A stretch of 64,000 nucleotides of DNA from Streptomyces erythrochromogenes (GCF_036170895.1 NZ_CP108036.1:1054001-1118000); one strand, 5' to 3'; positions 1 to 8,638 are shown, counted from the stretch's first letter. Program-made: numbers and translations. The notes: generated by a model not told the origin, from the letters alone.

Positions 1-1231
1 ACACCGCCGCCGCACTCTCGGTCGCCTTCGCACACCGGCGCCGACGCGAGGACGCACTGGAGCTGTACCGGCTCAGGAAGGAGCGGACAGCCCTCCAGGC
101 GCCTCGGGCGGCGGCGAGGAAGCCATCACGCGCGCACTGCACAGGCTCACCGGACTCCCGGCACTGGTCGAGGACCGCTTCGGTCGGCTGCGGTCCTGGA
201 CCGGTCCCGATCGCCCCGACCCCTATCCCGAACCGGACCCCGTGCGCCAGGACGCAATGCTGTACGCCGTCGGCCGTCAGGCCGGGCCGGTGCGCGTGAA
301 GGACCGGCTGGTCACCCTGGTCCGCCCGCACGGCGAGATCCTGGGCGTGCTGGCCCTGGTCGACGTCCGGCGCGAGGCCGACGATCACACCCTGCGCGCG
401 CTGGAGGACGGCGCCGCGTCACTCGCCCCGGAGCTGGCGCACTCGCGCAATCTGGCCGAAGTGGAGTCGAAGCTGCACCGCGAGCTGGCCGACGACCTCC
501 TGACAGGGACGGACGAGGCGAGCGCCTACGCCCGTTCCGAGGCAGTCGGACACGACCTGCACCGCCGCCACTACGTCGTCGTGGTGCAGTGGTCAAACCG
601 GACCGCGGACGGTCCCTTCGCGCAGACGGTGGGCCGGGCGGCCTCTGCCGTGGGCATGCACTCGCTGCTGACCCGGCGTTCCGATCACGTGGTCCTGGTC
701 ACCGACGACAGGCCGCACGCCCGCGCGCTGTACGAGGCGCTCGCCCGGGAGACCGGGACACGGTCCGGGACCATCGGGGTGAGCGCCCCTTGCGACTCCC
801 TGGCCGACATCCCCCACCGCTACCAGGAGGCGCAGCGCGCCCTGGAAGTGCGCCGCCACTCCCGCGGCGAGCACTACGGCACGACGTTCTTCGACGAACT
901 GGGCCTCTACCGCATCCTGGGACCCGGCAACGACTACCGGGAACTGGAGACGTTCGTCCACGAGTGGCTCGGGCAGCTGATCGACTACGACTCCCGGCAC
1001 CACACGGCCATGGTGGAGACGCTGTCGCAGTACTTCGACTGCGGCGGCAACTACGACGAGACCGCCGAATCCCTCGCGATCCACCGCAGCACGCTGCGCT
1101 ATCGGCTCCAGCGCATCCGCGACATCAGCGGCAACGACCTCGCGGACGTCGAGGACCGGCTCAACCTCCAGGTGGCGACCCGAGTGTGGAAGATCGTGCT
1201 GGGCGAACAAGCAGGAGAACGGCGTCGTTGA
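1..1231 (+). CDS. PucR/CdaR-type transcriptional regulator, 5' truncated, probable frameshift
   Basis: The C-terminal half carries the PucR-type helix-turn-helix seen in sugar-diacid and purine regulators (YFDCGGNYDETAESLAIHRSTLRYRLQRI, roughly the last 60 residues), preceded by a GGDEF-like/PucR middle domain with the block YARSEAVGHDLHRRHYVVVVQW. The gene enters from outside the window. Reading frame 2 is open from base 2 to the stop at 1229-1231, but the first ~100 bases read as protein only in frame 3 (AFAHRRRREDALELYRLRKE), and frame 2 becomes family-like only from about base 110 (EEAITRALHRLTGLPALVED). That implies a one-base loss in the GC-rich stretch around 100-118, either real or a sequencing error. 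A GTG at 242 could restart a shorter product. It probably controls nearby genes outside the window; its target is not visible. Confidence 0.75.
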   Translation, partial: HRRRTLGRLRTPAPTRGRTGAVPAQEGADSPPGASGGGEEAITRALHRLTGLPALVEDRFGRLRSWTGPDRPDPYPEPDPVRQDAMLYAVGRQAGPVRVKDRLVTLVRPHGEILGVLALVDVRREADDHTLRALEDGAASLAPELAHSRNLAEVESKLHRELADDLLTGTDEASAYARSEAVGHDLHRRHYVVVVQWSNRTADGPFAQTVGRAASAVGMHSLLTRRSDHVVLVTDDRPHARALYEALARETGTRSGTIGVSAPCDSLADIPHRYQEAQRALEVRRHSRGEHYGTTFFDELGLYRILGPGNDYRELETFVHEWLGQLIDYDSRHHTAMVETLSQYFDCGGNYDETAESLAIHRSTLRYRLQRIRDISGNDLADVEDRLNLQVATRVWKIVLGEQAGERRR

Positions 1232-1250
1232 ACGCGATGCGGCAGATCGA

Positions 1251-3719
1251 TCACCCGCGCGCGAGCCGGGCCGCGAGGTAGGGCGCGGTGATGCTGCGGC
1301 GGGATTTCGCCACCTTGGCCGGCGGGCCCGCCGCGACCACCCGCCCGCCCGCGTCGCCGCCGCCCGGCCCGAGGTCGATGACCCAGTCGGCGGTGGTGAT
1401 CGTGTCCAGGTCGTGCTCGACGAGGACGACCGTATTGCCGGCGTCGACGAGCCGGTGCAGCTGTCGCAGCAGCAGCGCGACGTCCGAGGGGTGCAGCCCC
1501 GCCGTCGGCTCGTCGAGCAGGTAGAGCGCGTGGCCGCGGCGGGCCCGCTGCAGCTCGGTGGCCAGCTTGATGCGTTGCGCCTCACCACCGCTGAGCTCCG
1601 TCGCGGGCTGCCCCAGCCGCAGGTACCCCAGTCCCACCTCGCGCAACGTCTCCAGACTGCGGGAGGCGGCCGGGACGGCGGACAGGAACGTGGCGGCGGC
1701 ATCGACGGAGAGCCCCAGCACCTCCGCGATGTTCTTGCCGCGGTAGGTGACCTCCAGCGTTTCGGCGTTGTACCGGGCGCCCCGGCAGGTCGGGCACGGT
1801 GCGTAGGTGCCGGGCAGGAAGAGCAGTTCCACCGTGACGAATCCTTCGCCCTGGCAGGTCTCGCACCGGCCTTCGGGCACATTGAAGGAGAACCGCCCGG
1901 CCGAGTAGCCACGTGCCTTGGCCTCGTCCGTCGCCGCGTACAGCTTGCGCACCGCGTCGAACATCCCCGTGTACGTGGCCAGGTTGGAACGGGGAGTCCG
2001 GCCAATGGGCCGTTGGTCGACCCGGACCAGCCGGTCGAACGACTCGACCCCCGACGCGCCCCGGACGTCAACGACCAGCTGCGCCTCGTCGGGCTCCTCG
2101 GGTACGAGTCCGAGGTGGCCGCGGACGACCTCGGCGAGCACCTGCGTCACCAGGGTCGACTTTCCGGAACCGGACACGCCCGTCACCGCCGTCAGTACGC
2201 ACAGCGGTACGTCGACGGACACGTCGTGCAGATTGTGGCGGGAGACGCCGCTCAGATGCAGCCAGCCCTGCGGGGGGCGCGGGCGGTGAGCGAGCGGCTC
2301 GGCGCGCCCGAACAGGTACTGGCTCGTGGCCGACTCCGCAACCCGCTCCAGACCCGCGACCGGGCCGCTGTACAGCACGCGGCCGCCCCCCTCGCCCGCG
2401 CCGGGGCCGATGTCGACCACCCAGTCCGCCCGCCGTACGACGTCCATGTCGTGCTCCACGACGAACAGCGAGTTGCCCGCCGCCTTGAGACGGTCCAGCA
2501 CGTCCAGCAGCGGTTCCGCGTCAGCCGGGTGCAGGCCCGCGGAGGGTTCGTCGAGGACGTAGACGACGCCGAACAGCCCCGAACGCAGCTGGGTGGCGAT
2601 CCGCAGGCGCTGCGCCTCTCCGGGCGACAGGGTCGTCGAGCGGCGCCCGAGGCCGAGATATCCGAGGCCCAGGTCGAGCAGGACGTCGACCCGCGCGACC
2701 AGGTCGCCGCAGATCCGGACGGCGACCTCGGTCGTCTCCCCGGATCGGGCGGTCGAGGTGGTGGCGTCGGCCTCGGACCGCTGCGCGACGGGCCGCAGCA
2801 GCGCCACGACCTCGGTGAGCGGCATCGCGTTGATCTCGGCGATGGAACGTCCGGCGAAGGTCACGGCGAGCGCCTCGGGCCGCAGTCCGCTGCCGTGGCA
2901 CTCGGGGCAGGGCACGCTCCTGACGAACCGGAGCGCGCGTTCGCGCATCTTCTCGCTCTTGGAGTCGGCGAGGACGTGCATGACGTGCTTGCGGGCGCTC
3001 CAGAACTTGCCTTGGTAGCCGTAGTCGACGCGGTCCTCCTCCGGCTCGATGTACACGGAGGGCTGCTCGTCGGTGAACAGCAGCCAGTCCCGGTCCCTCT
3101 TCCTGAGCCTGCACCACGGCCGATCGATGTCGATCCCCAGGCCGCTCACGACACTGCGTAGGTTGGCTCCCTGCCAGGCGCCCGGCCAGGCGGCGATCGC
3201 CCCCTCGCGGATGCTCAGCGAGGGGTCCGGGACGAGCAGGTCCTCGGCGACGTCGTGCACGACGCCCAGTCCGTGGCATTCGGGGCAGGCGCCGGCCGTG
3301 GTGTTGGGTGAGAACGACTCGGCTTCCAGCCGGGCGGCGCGCGGCGGATAGGTGCCGGCGCGGGAGTACAGCATGCGCAGCAGGTTGGACAGCGTGGTGA
3401 GGGTCCCGACCGTCGAGCGCGAGCTGGGCGAACCGCGCCACTGCTGCAGGGCCACGGCCGGTGGCAGTCCGGCGATCTCCTGCACGTGCGGTGCACCGAC
3501 CTGCTGCAACAGCCTTCGGGCGTACGGTGCCACGGACTCGAAATAGCGCCGCTGGGCCTCCGCGTAGAGGGTGCCGAACGCGAGCGAGGACTTGCCCGAA
3601 CCGGAGACGCCGGTGAAGGCGACCATCGCGTCCCGCGGAACGTCGACGTCGACGTTCCGCAGGTTGTTCTCACTGGCACCCCGGACATGCACGAAGGGGT
3701 CGATCGCGTCCTCGTTCAC
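1251..3719 (-). CDS. UvrA-like ABC-family excinuclease paralogue
   Basis: An 822-residue protein with two ABC cassettes in the UvrA arrangement. Cassette one has the Walker A GVSGSGKSSLAFG, a CPECHGLG zinc-type motif, the signature LSPGEAQRLRIA and Walker B VYVLDEPSAGLHP. Cassette two has GVSGSGKSTLVTQ, a CETCQGEG...CPTCRGAR zinc module, LSGGEAQRIKLA and LYLLDEPTAGLHPSD. The length is well below housekeeping UvrA (~950-1000 aa), as in class II UvrA/drug-resistance UvrA-like proteins that lack most of the UvrB-binding insert. Those relatives act on DNA-bound drugs or DNA adducts in the cytoplasm. Start is GTG with AGGAAC upstream. It converges on the regulator at 1-1231 with a 19-bp gap. It is unlikely to be the main nucleotide-excision UvrA. 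Confidence 0.9.
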   Translation of the reverse strand: MNEDAIDPFVHVRGASENNLRNVDVDVPRDAMVAFTGVSGSGKSSLAFGTLYAEAQRRYFESVAPYARRLLQQVGAPHVQEIAGLPPAVALQQWRGSPSSRSTVGTLTTLSNLLRMLYSRAGTYPPRAARLEAESFSPNTTAGACPECHGLGVVHDVAEDLLVPDPSLSIREGAIAAWPGAWQGANLRSVVSGLGIDIDRPWCRLRKRDRDWLLFTDEQPSVYIEPEEDRVDYGYQGKFWSARKHVMHVLADSKSEKMRERALRFVRSVPCPECHGSGLRPEALAVTFAGRSIAEINAMPLTEVVALLRPVAQRSEADATTSTARSGETTEVAVRICGDLVARVDVLLDLGLGYLGLGRRSTTLSPGEAQRLRIATQLRSGLFGVVYVLDEPSAGLHPADAEPLLDVLDRLKAAGNSLFVVEHDMDVVRRADWVVDIGPGAGEGGGRVLYSGPVAGLERVAESATSQYLFGRAEPLAHRPRPPQGWLHLSGVSRHNLHDVSVDVPLCVLTAVTGVSGSGKSTLVTQVLAEVVRGHLGLVPEEPDEAQLVVDVRGASGVESFDRLVRVDQRPIGRTPRSNLATYTGMFDAVRKLYAATDEAKARGYSAGRFSFNVPEGRCETCQGEGFVTVELLFLPGTYAPCPTCRGARYNAETLEVTYRGKNIAEVLGLSVDAAATFLSAVPAASRSLETLREVGLGYLRLGQPATELSGGEAQRIKLATELQRARRGHALYLLDEPTAGLHPSDVALLLRQLHRLVDAGNTVVLVEHDLDTITTADWVIDLGPGGGDAGGRVVAAGPPAKVAKSRRSITAPYLAARLARG

Positions 3720-3800
3720 CGTTCCTGATTACCTGATCGCGCCGGGAACCGCGCGACAGGCGCCGTCACCGGGGCCCCGCTCATACGAGCGTCCGGGTCG

Positions 3801-4355
3801 TTGGCTCCATTCGAATGGACCCAACAGCCGCGTGCGGACGTGAACGGCCCCACCGGCGTGACGCAGGAAGCCGCCAACCGCCGCCACGGCGCCTTGATCA
3901 GCACTGAGGAACATTTCCGACTGCGTCACGACACCATCGGCGTCCAGCCCACCCTCGACCTCGCCGAACGGATCGGCTACGACGAACTGCCCACCGCCCT
4001 GTTCGCCCCCAACGCAGTCTCTGCGCTGCGCGCAGAGGCCGCCGAGATCGACTCCCTCCACAAAGACGTCTACTCACCCGCCAGAGGAAGCAAGCTCGGA
4101 CACGCACAGCCTCCTGCTGATCCTCCGACACGACCACGGATCCGACCGCCCCACCGCCTTCGCATGGCGCTCGGCATGCTGCACGCGCTCATCGTCTCGT
4201 CCGCGCGATCCGAGGCCGTCGACCACATGAGTGAGGCTTGGCGGCAGCACTCGATAGACACCGACAGCGGCATGAATGTCGGAGCGGCCTACCCGAGTGA
4301 CCAGGCGAACGCCGCAGGCAGCCGCTGCATCCAGGCCATGCGACGAAACCTCTGA
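3801..4355 (+). CDS. unrecognised protein, possibly a decaying gene
   Basis: I do not recognise this 184-residue ORF. The first ~95 residues have good Streptomyces codon-position bias and read as a plausible soluble helical protein (DLAERIGYDELPTALFAPNA, then an acidic-basic helix). Beyond about position 4090 the frame becomes proline/arginine rich and less convincing, although a second plausible segment (MALGMLHALIVSSARSEAVD) lies near the end. No RBS is obvious before the ATG. It sits just outside the left integrase/att-like structure, where gene debris is common. A frameshifted remnant is as likely as an intact gene. Confidence 0.3.
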   Translation: MAPFEWTQQPRADVNGPTGVTQEAANRRHGALISTEEHFRLRHDTIGVQPTLDLAERIGYDELPTALFAPNAVSALRAEAAEIDSLHKDVYSPARGSKLGHAQPPADPPTRPRIRPPHRLRMALGMLHALIVSSARSEAVDHMSEAWRQHSIDTDSGMNVGAAYPSDQANAAGSRCIQAMRRNL

Positions 4356-4459
4356 CGACTACGCTCCGTACAACCCGTCGCACCGCGTCCGAGGCCCCCG
4401 CCCAGGACTCCTTCACGACCCCCGGAAACGATGAGGCGAGCTGACGAACCGTCACCAAA

Positions 4460-4499
4460 GTCAGCATTGGGTCAGCATTGGTCCTGGCAAAGCTGACCC
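4460..4499. repeat. tandem 11-bp repeat with inverted partner, left outer arm-like site
   Basis: The 11-mer GTCAGCATTGG occurs twice in direct tandem (4460-4470 and 4471-4481), followed at 4492-4499 by GCTGACCC, the inverse of the GGGTCAGC formed at the tandem junction. Related tandem pairs occur at 4864-4885, 45428-45449 and 45817-45838, always beside the pirin-like direct repeat and an integrase remnant. The positions suggest arm-type integrase binding sites; that role is inferred. Confidence 0.55.
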
Positions 4500-4672
4500 A
4501 GCTGGTCATACCGGGGAAACGTCGAGGGCACTGCGTGGGCCTTCCGGAGCCTCCCGTCGGCCGCCCCGCGGGAACGATCTCCGCGCGGGATGCGGCCTCT
4601 TCTCGACTGATCTCGACTGATCGACCTCCTCCGTAAAGGTGCAGGTCAGCGCACTCGTCCGCGCGCTTTCAG

Positions 4673-4826
4673 GGGGACCCGGCGGGAGTGCTGGAGCAGG
4701 GATCGGGGGGCCGTCGTAGCCCTTCACTTCGCCGTAGCGGGAGCCTCCCATCCAGTCCTTGCGGGCTTGTACGATCTCCTCGTTGCTCCGGCCGATCCAG
4801 TTCCAGAACGTAACACGAGATATCCG
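4673..4826 (-). pseudogene. pirin family C-terminal fragment (left end)
   Basis: On the minus strand an open frame reads VTFWNWIGRSNEEIV, then KDWMGGSRYGEVKGYDG and PIPAPALPP. This matches the C-terminal signature of actinomycete pirin-family proteins (a WWNFIGR/EEI..AR..W block followed by GYDG..LPAP.LP). Nothing upstream resembles the cupin body of pirin, and after PIPAPALPP the sequence no longer follows the expected end. The right-hand copy (45600-45788) keeps the expected terminus LPPTRLKARGRVR. The fragment therefore looks like a piece of a chromosomal gene captured at an integration site. Family assignment is by motif memory only. Confidence 0.55.
4693..4809. repeat. 117-bp direct repeat, left copy (att-like)
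   Basis: These 117 bases match 45646-45762 with two mismatches (near the GGGAGCC|T/C TCCATCC segment and at GATC|C/G AG). Similarity drops abruptly on both sides. Both copies lie the same distance upstream of integrase reading frames that point away in the same direction. The arrangement is what attL/attR, or two attP-proximal regions of tandemly inserted related elements, would give. Confidence 0.8.
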
Positions 4827-4863
4827 TCTTCGTGCAGGTCAGGAACGTGGTGGACCCTCCGGC

Positions 4864-4885
4864 GTCAGCAAAAGGTCAGCGTTGG
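4864..4885. repeat. tandem 11-bp repeat, left inner arm-like site
   Basis: GTCAGCAAAAG (4864-4874) and GTCAGCGTTGG (4875-4885) form a direct tandem pair 23 bp before the left integrase ATG. It is the counterpart of 45817-45838 in front of the right integrase copy. Likely integrase arm-type or autoregulatory sites by position. Confidence 0.5.
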
Positions 4886-4907
4886 CGCCGGAGGGGTCCC
4901 GCACCGC

Positions 4908-5490
4908 ATGGCAACGAAGTTGCTCGCCCACGGCATGGGCACCTTCTACAAGGACTGCGAGCACGCCCAGTCCCGCTGGTCGAAGTGCCCGCACGAGTAC
5001 AGGATCCGCTACCGCAGTGCGGCCGGTAAGCAGACCGAGGAGGCCGGCTTCTCCACCCAGGAGAAGGCGATCGCCCGCCTCACGAGGGTCTACCAGGAGA
5101 AGAAGGCGGCTCCCAGGAACCAAAGCAAGGCCGAGCGCATCCAGAAGTACGGCGCGATGCAGTTCCGCGAGTACACCGCGGAATGGAAGGCCGGCCAGCG
5201 CGACCTCGCCGAGTCCTCCCTCCGCACCCTGGAATCCCTACTCGAGCACCACATCCTGCCCACCCTCGGCAGCCGCCGGATGAGCACCTTCGACCACAAG
5301 GTCGTCGACAACTCCATCCGCACCATGGAACGCAACGGCGAAGCCTTCGCCGTCAACCTCAACAACCTCGTCGCGAGCGACGTCTACCGCGTCACCCAAC
5401 AGGTGAAACAGACCACCAAGACTTACGGCCGCCTCAAGCACCGCAAACCCACCGACTACCGCCACGCCCCCTTCCCGGCCCGCGACCGGG
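4908..5490 (+). pseudogene. tyrosine-type site-specific integrase remnant (left copy)
   Basis: The N-terminal part (MATKLLAHGMGTFYKDCEHA, YRIRYRSAAGKQTEEAGFST) and the SAM-like core-binding domain (EYTAEWKAGQRDLAESSLRT, LEHHILPTLGSRRMSTFDH) are those of actinomycete integrative-element tyrosine recombinases. The frame then jumps at NSIRTMERNG straight into the catalytic box-I region RNGEAFAVNLNN and on to YGRLKHRKPTDYRHAP. About 60-70 residues that normally lie between are missing, consistent with deletion across an ERNG/RNGEA microhomology. After about 5490 no HxxR or catalytic Tyr region can be read. Inactive. ATG start chosen because the paralogue at 45860 aligns from the same point. Confidence 0.8.
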
Positions 5491-6051
5491 ACTGCCCCCA
5501 GGTATTCTGGTTGCTCGCCTCCACGGTGAACGAGCTCTTCTCGCCGCGCCGCACCTCTTCGCGGACCGGTCTCCGCGCGACACCCTGCTCCTGCACTTCC
5601 CCGCCCCTGCGTCGAGCCAGAAGACACTCACCTGCCTCCGCGCTCGCGTACAACAGGGGCGACTCTCGACCGTCTGTCCCTGTGGGAGCGCCGACGGCGA
5701 CTGCGGCGACCACGTCGCGCGGACCACGGCGGCCTTCCCGGGCGGCAGCCGCATTGGTGACCATGCCCTTCGGGCCCAGCGCTGAGCGATGCGTGCAGAA
5801 ACGCAGCGGGCCCGGTCCCCGCTCCGGGCGGAGCGGGGACCGGGCTGTCAGCCAGAGGGCTGGAGGGCGGCCGGACACCGTTTCCCGCATCAGAGCCGCG
5901 TTGCCGGATGAATTCCCAGGGGTGTCCCCGACAACCGTCCGTCCTCCCAGCAACGCCGTCGCGCCGCACTGCGGGGTCCTGGTGGTGAACCTCGCGCGTC
6001 AGTACGCGGGGCACGACCGCCTACCCGTCGGAGAGAGGGGCCACAGCTACT
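5491..6051. other. intergenic, degenerate region after the integrase remnant
   Basis: No credible gene on either strand. It probably contains eroded integrase 3' sequence and other island debris. The only clear structure is the strong hairpin at 5810-5845. Confidence 0.5.
5810..5845 (+). terminator. 16-bp perfect hairpin
   Basis: GCCCGGTCCCCGCTCC (5810-5825) and its exact complement (5830-5845) form a 16-bp stem closed by a GGGC loop. No T-tract follows, as is usual for Streptomyces terminators. It could stop transcripts from either side; direction is not determinable. Confidence 0.6.
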
Positions 6052-6576
6052 TCAGCAGGCGTGCGGTCGGGGGACGATGTTCCAGACCTGCTTGCCGATG
6101 TCCGAGGTCGATCGTTGCTGATGGCCGACCACACCTGAGGTGAACCGGGTCAGGAAGGTCGTCGAGGCCAGGTTCATCAGCCTTCCCTCGAAGCAGTCGT
6201 ACCTCCACACCTGGCCGCCGTCGTTCTGGTCACAGGCCGACATGTAGACCTTCCCGCCCAGGACGTTTCGTTCGGAATCCAGGCACTCGCCGGTGGACCA
6301 GTTCTTGAGCAGGAAATTCGCGTCGAGGTTGTCGACCATGCGCCAGTTCCCGCGGAGGTTGTCCGTGTCGCACCTCTCCGTGTCCAGTTGGTTGGTGGAA
6401 CGCGGAACAGCGGTGAGGCAGTCCCCTCGGGCGGACTGAATGCGGACCCGGCTCTCGTCCCAGGTCCCCGTCGCGTGGGCCGTCGAGGCGAGAGCGACCT
6501 GGGAGAACGCCGCCAGGGTGGCACCCAGTCCGACGAGCGTGGCGCGCGTTGTTGTGTTCCTTCGGGGCATGTTCAT
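6052..6576 (-). CDS. secreted ricin-type (beta-trefoil) lectin-like protein
   Basis: A 174-residue protein. It has an N-terminal Sec signal peptide (RR, hydrophobic VGLGATLAAFSQVALA, cleavage after STAHA) and a mature part with repeated trefoil-like elements: GDCLTAVPRSTN..CDTDNLRGNW, then GECLDSERNVLGG..CDQNDGGQVWRY, the second with a QVW form of the ricin QxW motif. Such domains bind carbohydrate outside the cell. No catalytic domain is attached. ATG at 6576 is preceded by TGGAGTC. It is in the same direction as the two following secreted-protein genes but is separated by ~250 bp, so probably has its own promoter. Confidence 0.65.
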   Translation of the reverse strand: MNMPRRNTTTRATLVGLGATLAAFSQVALASTAHATGTWDESRVRIQSARGDCLTAVPRSTNQLDTERCDTDNLRGNWRMVDNLDANFLLKNWSTGECLDSERNVLGGKVYMSACDQNDGGQVWRYDCFEGRLMNLASTTFLTRFTSGVVGHQQRSTSDIGKQVWNIVPRPHAC

Positions 6577-6663
6577 GAAGACTCCAGATGTCTTGCGTGT
6601 GGTGAAGCGTGCAGGAAGTGGTGTTCGCAGGGATGGTGCGGCGGCCAATCGGCCCTGACCTCC

Positions 6664-6692
6664 TGTAGCTGTAGCTGTAGCTGTAGCTGTAG
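6664..6692. repeat. hexanucleotide microsatellite (TGTAGC)n
   Basis: Four complete TGTAGC units plus a partial fifth, about 90 bp upstream of the lectin start on the minus strand. Slippage could alter promoter spacing of the lectin gene; that is speculation. Confidence 0.8.
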
Positions 6693-6831
6693 GAGCATGC
6701 TGCCGACCGTGAACGTAGGATCGGCAACTGCTCCTTCTCCAGGCCGTTTTCTTGTTCAGTTCCGTCGCGAGCCGCTCAAGTGGGCCGTGGTTGTTCCGAT
6801 TGGTCACACGGATCGTGTGAGGCCTTGAGGG

Positions 6832-7899
6832 CTACGGTGTGAGCGAGGGTGGCACGCCCAGACCTCTCGCAGCCGCGGTGGGCGCCGGCGCACCGCCCGG
6901 GACGGCACGCGCAATGCAGATGCGGGCACTGAGTCGCGCTCCCGCTTCGTAGAACATGTACTCCGTGCCGTTCTCGGAGCCGAAGGACGGGGCCGCGACG
7001 CGGCCCCGGTCGGAAGCGATGGGCGAGTGAAAGACGCCCAGGTGGTTCTCCTGCCGGAAGTCATCACCGACTTCGGTGAGTCGCATCCGGCCGTCATTAC
7101 CGTGATAGGCGATGTACGTGCTCCCGTTGCGCTTGACCACGGTCGGACCGGAGATGTCGGTGAGACCGTCCCTTTCGGGGTTCACCAAAGGGGTCGCGCT
7201 GAACTTCCAGCTGTCCCATCCGTTGGGGGACCAGCCGTAGAAGATCCGCCGCCCGCCCTTTACTCCCATGAAGACCATGACGTACTTGTTGTTGCGTCCG
7301 GGCAGGGCATGCTCGAAGACCCGGGCGTAGGAAGTCTCCGATGTGCCCGGCACCAGGCGCGTGCTCAGGATTGGCGTCTCGTCTACGAAGTTGATGCCGT
7401 CGCGCGAGCGGGCAACGCGGGTCACGGTGTTCTCGCCGTGGAAGTAGCAGAAGAACTGCCGGGTGGCTGCATCCCAGACGACGTGCGGGGACGACACGTG
7501 ACTGACCGTCGTGCCGTTCAGGTGTCTGTCGATCACGGGGTTCTCGCGGTAGTCACTGAAAGGCCCCTCCAGTGAGTCGCTGAAGGCTACGCAGATCCCG
7601 CCGGGATTCTCGTGGGGGGCGTAGTAGAGGTAGTACTTGGAGCGTGCATCACTGATCTTGTCGGACACTCCCCGGATGGTCGGGAAGATGAACTCGCCGG
7701 TACGGTTGTAGTTCAAGGGCATGGCCAGTGCATCGCGCAGATATCGGTACGTCGGCATTCCCGCCGGGCCTGCAGCGCGAGCCGGGGGCGCGAGTGCGGT
7801 AGCGGCGCCGCCCGCGACCGCCACTGCGCTCAGCGCGACCCCTCCGCGCAGCACATCACGCCGGCCCCATGTCGGACGGTTGCGTTCAGGTTCCTTCAT
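6832..7899 (-). CDS. secreted glycoside hydrolase family 43-like beta-propeller protein
   Basis: A 355-residue protein. The N-terminus has a twin-arginine signal (GRRDVLRGGVALSAVAVAGG, then ALAPPARA). The mature part shows the repeating blades of GH43/GH117-type five-bladed propellers: KYYLYYAPHENPGGICVAFS, SSPHVVWDAATRQFFCYFHG, NKYVMVFMGVKGGRRIFYGW, ISGPTVVKRNGSTYIAYHG. The expected acidic catalytic residues cannot be assigned without alignment, so substrate is unknown. GGAGGAGT lies just before the ATG at 7899. Probably exported folded by the Tat system to act on environmental polysaccharide or a derived sugar. Confidence 0.65.
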   Translation of the reverse strand: MKEPERNRPTWGRRDVLRGGVALSAVAVAGGAATALAPPARAAGPAGMPTYRYLRDALAMPLNYNRTGEFIFPTIRGVSDKISDARSKYYLYYAPHENPGGICVAFSDSLEGPFSDYRENPVIDRHLNGTTVSHVSSPHVVWDAATRQFFCYFHGENTVTRVARSRDGINFVDETPILSTRLVPGTSETSYARVFEHALPGRNNKYVMVFMGVKGGRRIFYGWSPNGWDSWKFSATPLVNPERDGLTDISGPTVVKRNGSTYIAYHGNDGRMRLTEVGDDFRQENHLGVFHSPIASDRGRVAAPSFGSENGTEYMFYEAGARLSARICIARAVPGGAPAPTAAARGLGVPPSLTP

Positions 7900-7967
7900 T
7901 CCCACTCCTCCGCAGAGCCACTTCGTCGCCCTCTCGTAGTCCCTACGCCCGGGAGAGGGCGGCTTGC

Positions 7968-7999
7968 GGGGTCTGACAGCCGCCCGGCTGTCAGACCCC
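7968..7999 (-). terminator. 14-bp hairpin terminator
   Basis: GGGGTCTGACAGCC (7968-7981) pairs perfectly with 7986-7999 across a 4-base GCCC loop. It lies 13 bp beyond the stop of the minus-strand gene ending at 8012 and upstream of the next minus-strand gene, so it terminates the former. Confidence 0.8.
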
Positions 8000-8011
8000 T
8001 TCAGGTGCCGA

Positions 8012-8638
8012 CTACTCGTTCGTGAACGACGCGACCACCCAACGCTGCGACGTTGCCTCGTCCTTGCAGTCCTTGGCCGCGACCTCAGCGGTGCCTCGGC
8101 CCGTGGCACTGCCGATGGTCAGGCATTTCTTGCTCTGGAAGTTCTGAATCCGGACCTGGTCACGGAAAGCACCGGGGGCCTTCTGGGCGAGCTTGTGCGC
8201 CCACTTCTGCGAATCTTTTCCGGTGACACACTTCGCGATGAAGACATTCCCGCCGCTGTCGCTCTCGAGGCAGCGCAGGTTGTCTCCGGAACTTGCGCCC
8301 CTGGAAATGATCTTGTCGCGGAGGAAGTTCCACGACTGGACGTTCTCGTGCACGCCTCCAATTCTTGCGAAGACCTCGCCCTTGCCGCTGGGACCCACTC
8401 CTCCTGCGGTGAGCGAAAGGTTGGATTTCGGGTTCGCGTAACTCCTCGTGACCCCCACCTTCTGGGCCGTGGTCCGCAGCAGCGTCTCCTCCTTCTCGCT
8501 GTCGGGCTTGGAGTCCGCGAGAGCGGGAACGGCGATCGCCATCCCCGCGATCACTGCCGCCGCCGTGCCGAGAATGACCCACCGCTTCGCACGTCGGGGC
8601 GGCTGAGGCCCCGTCCGGTCCGCGTGCACATCAGTCAT
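8012..8638 (-). CDS. membrane-anchored or secreted beta-trefoil (ricin-like) protein
   Basis: A 208-residue protein with a short basic N-terminus (PPRRAKRW), a hydrophobic signal/anchor (VILGTAAAVIAGMAIAVPALA), then a trefoil-like mature domain. Motifs are GDNLRCLES..GNVFIAKC..GKDSQKW and SKKCLTIGSATGRGT..AAKDCKDEATSQRW, where QKW and QRW correspond to ricin QxW elements. No enzymatic domain. The second lectin-like gene in 3 kb, it supports a carbohydrate-binding role for this segment together with the GH43-like protein. The terminator at 7968-7999 follows. Confidence 0.6.
   Translation of the reverse strand: MTDVHADRTGPQPPRRAKRWVILGTAAAVIAGMAIAVPALADSKPDSEKEETLLRTTAQKVGVTRSYANPKSNLSLTAGGVGPSGKGEVFARIGGVHENVQSWNFLRDKIISRGASSGDNLRCLESDSGGNVFIAKCVTGKDSQKWAHKLAQKAPGAFRDQVRIQNFQSKKCLTIGSATGRGTAEVAAKDCKDEATSQRWVVASFTNE

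Noticed and set aside
593..2071. Long minus-strand open frame across the regulator and the UvrA-like gene
   Set aside because: It is a composition-driven shadow; the other frames carry the conserved PucR and UvrA motifs.
6664..6692. The TGTAGC repeat as part of a CRISPR array
   Set aside because: Units are only 6 bp with no spacers; it is a simple microsatellite. No CRISPR array was found in the window.
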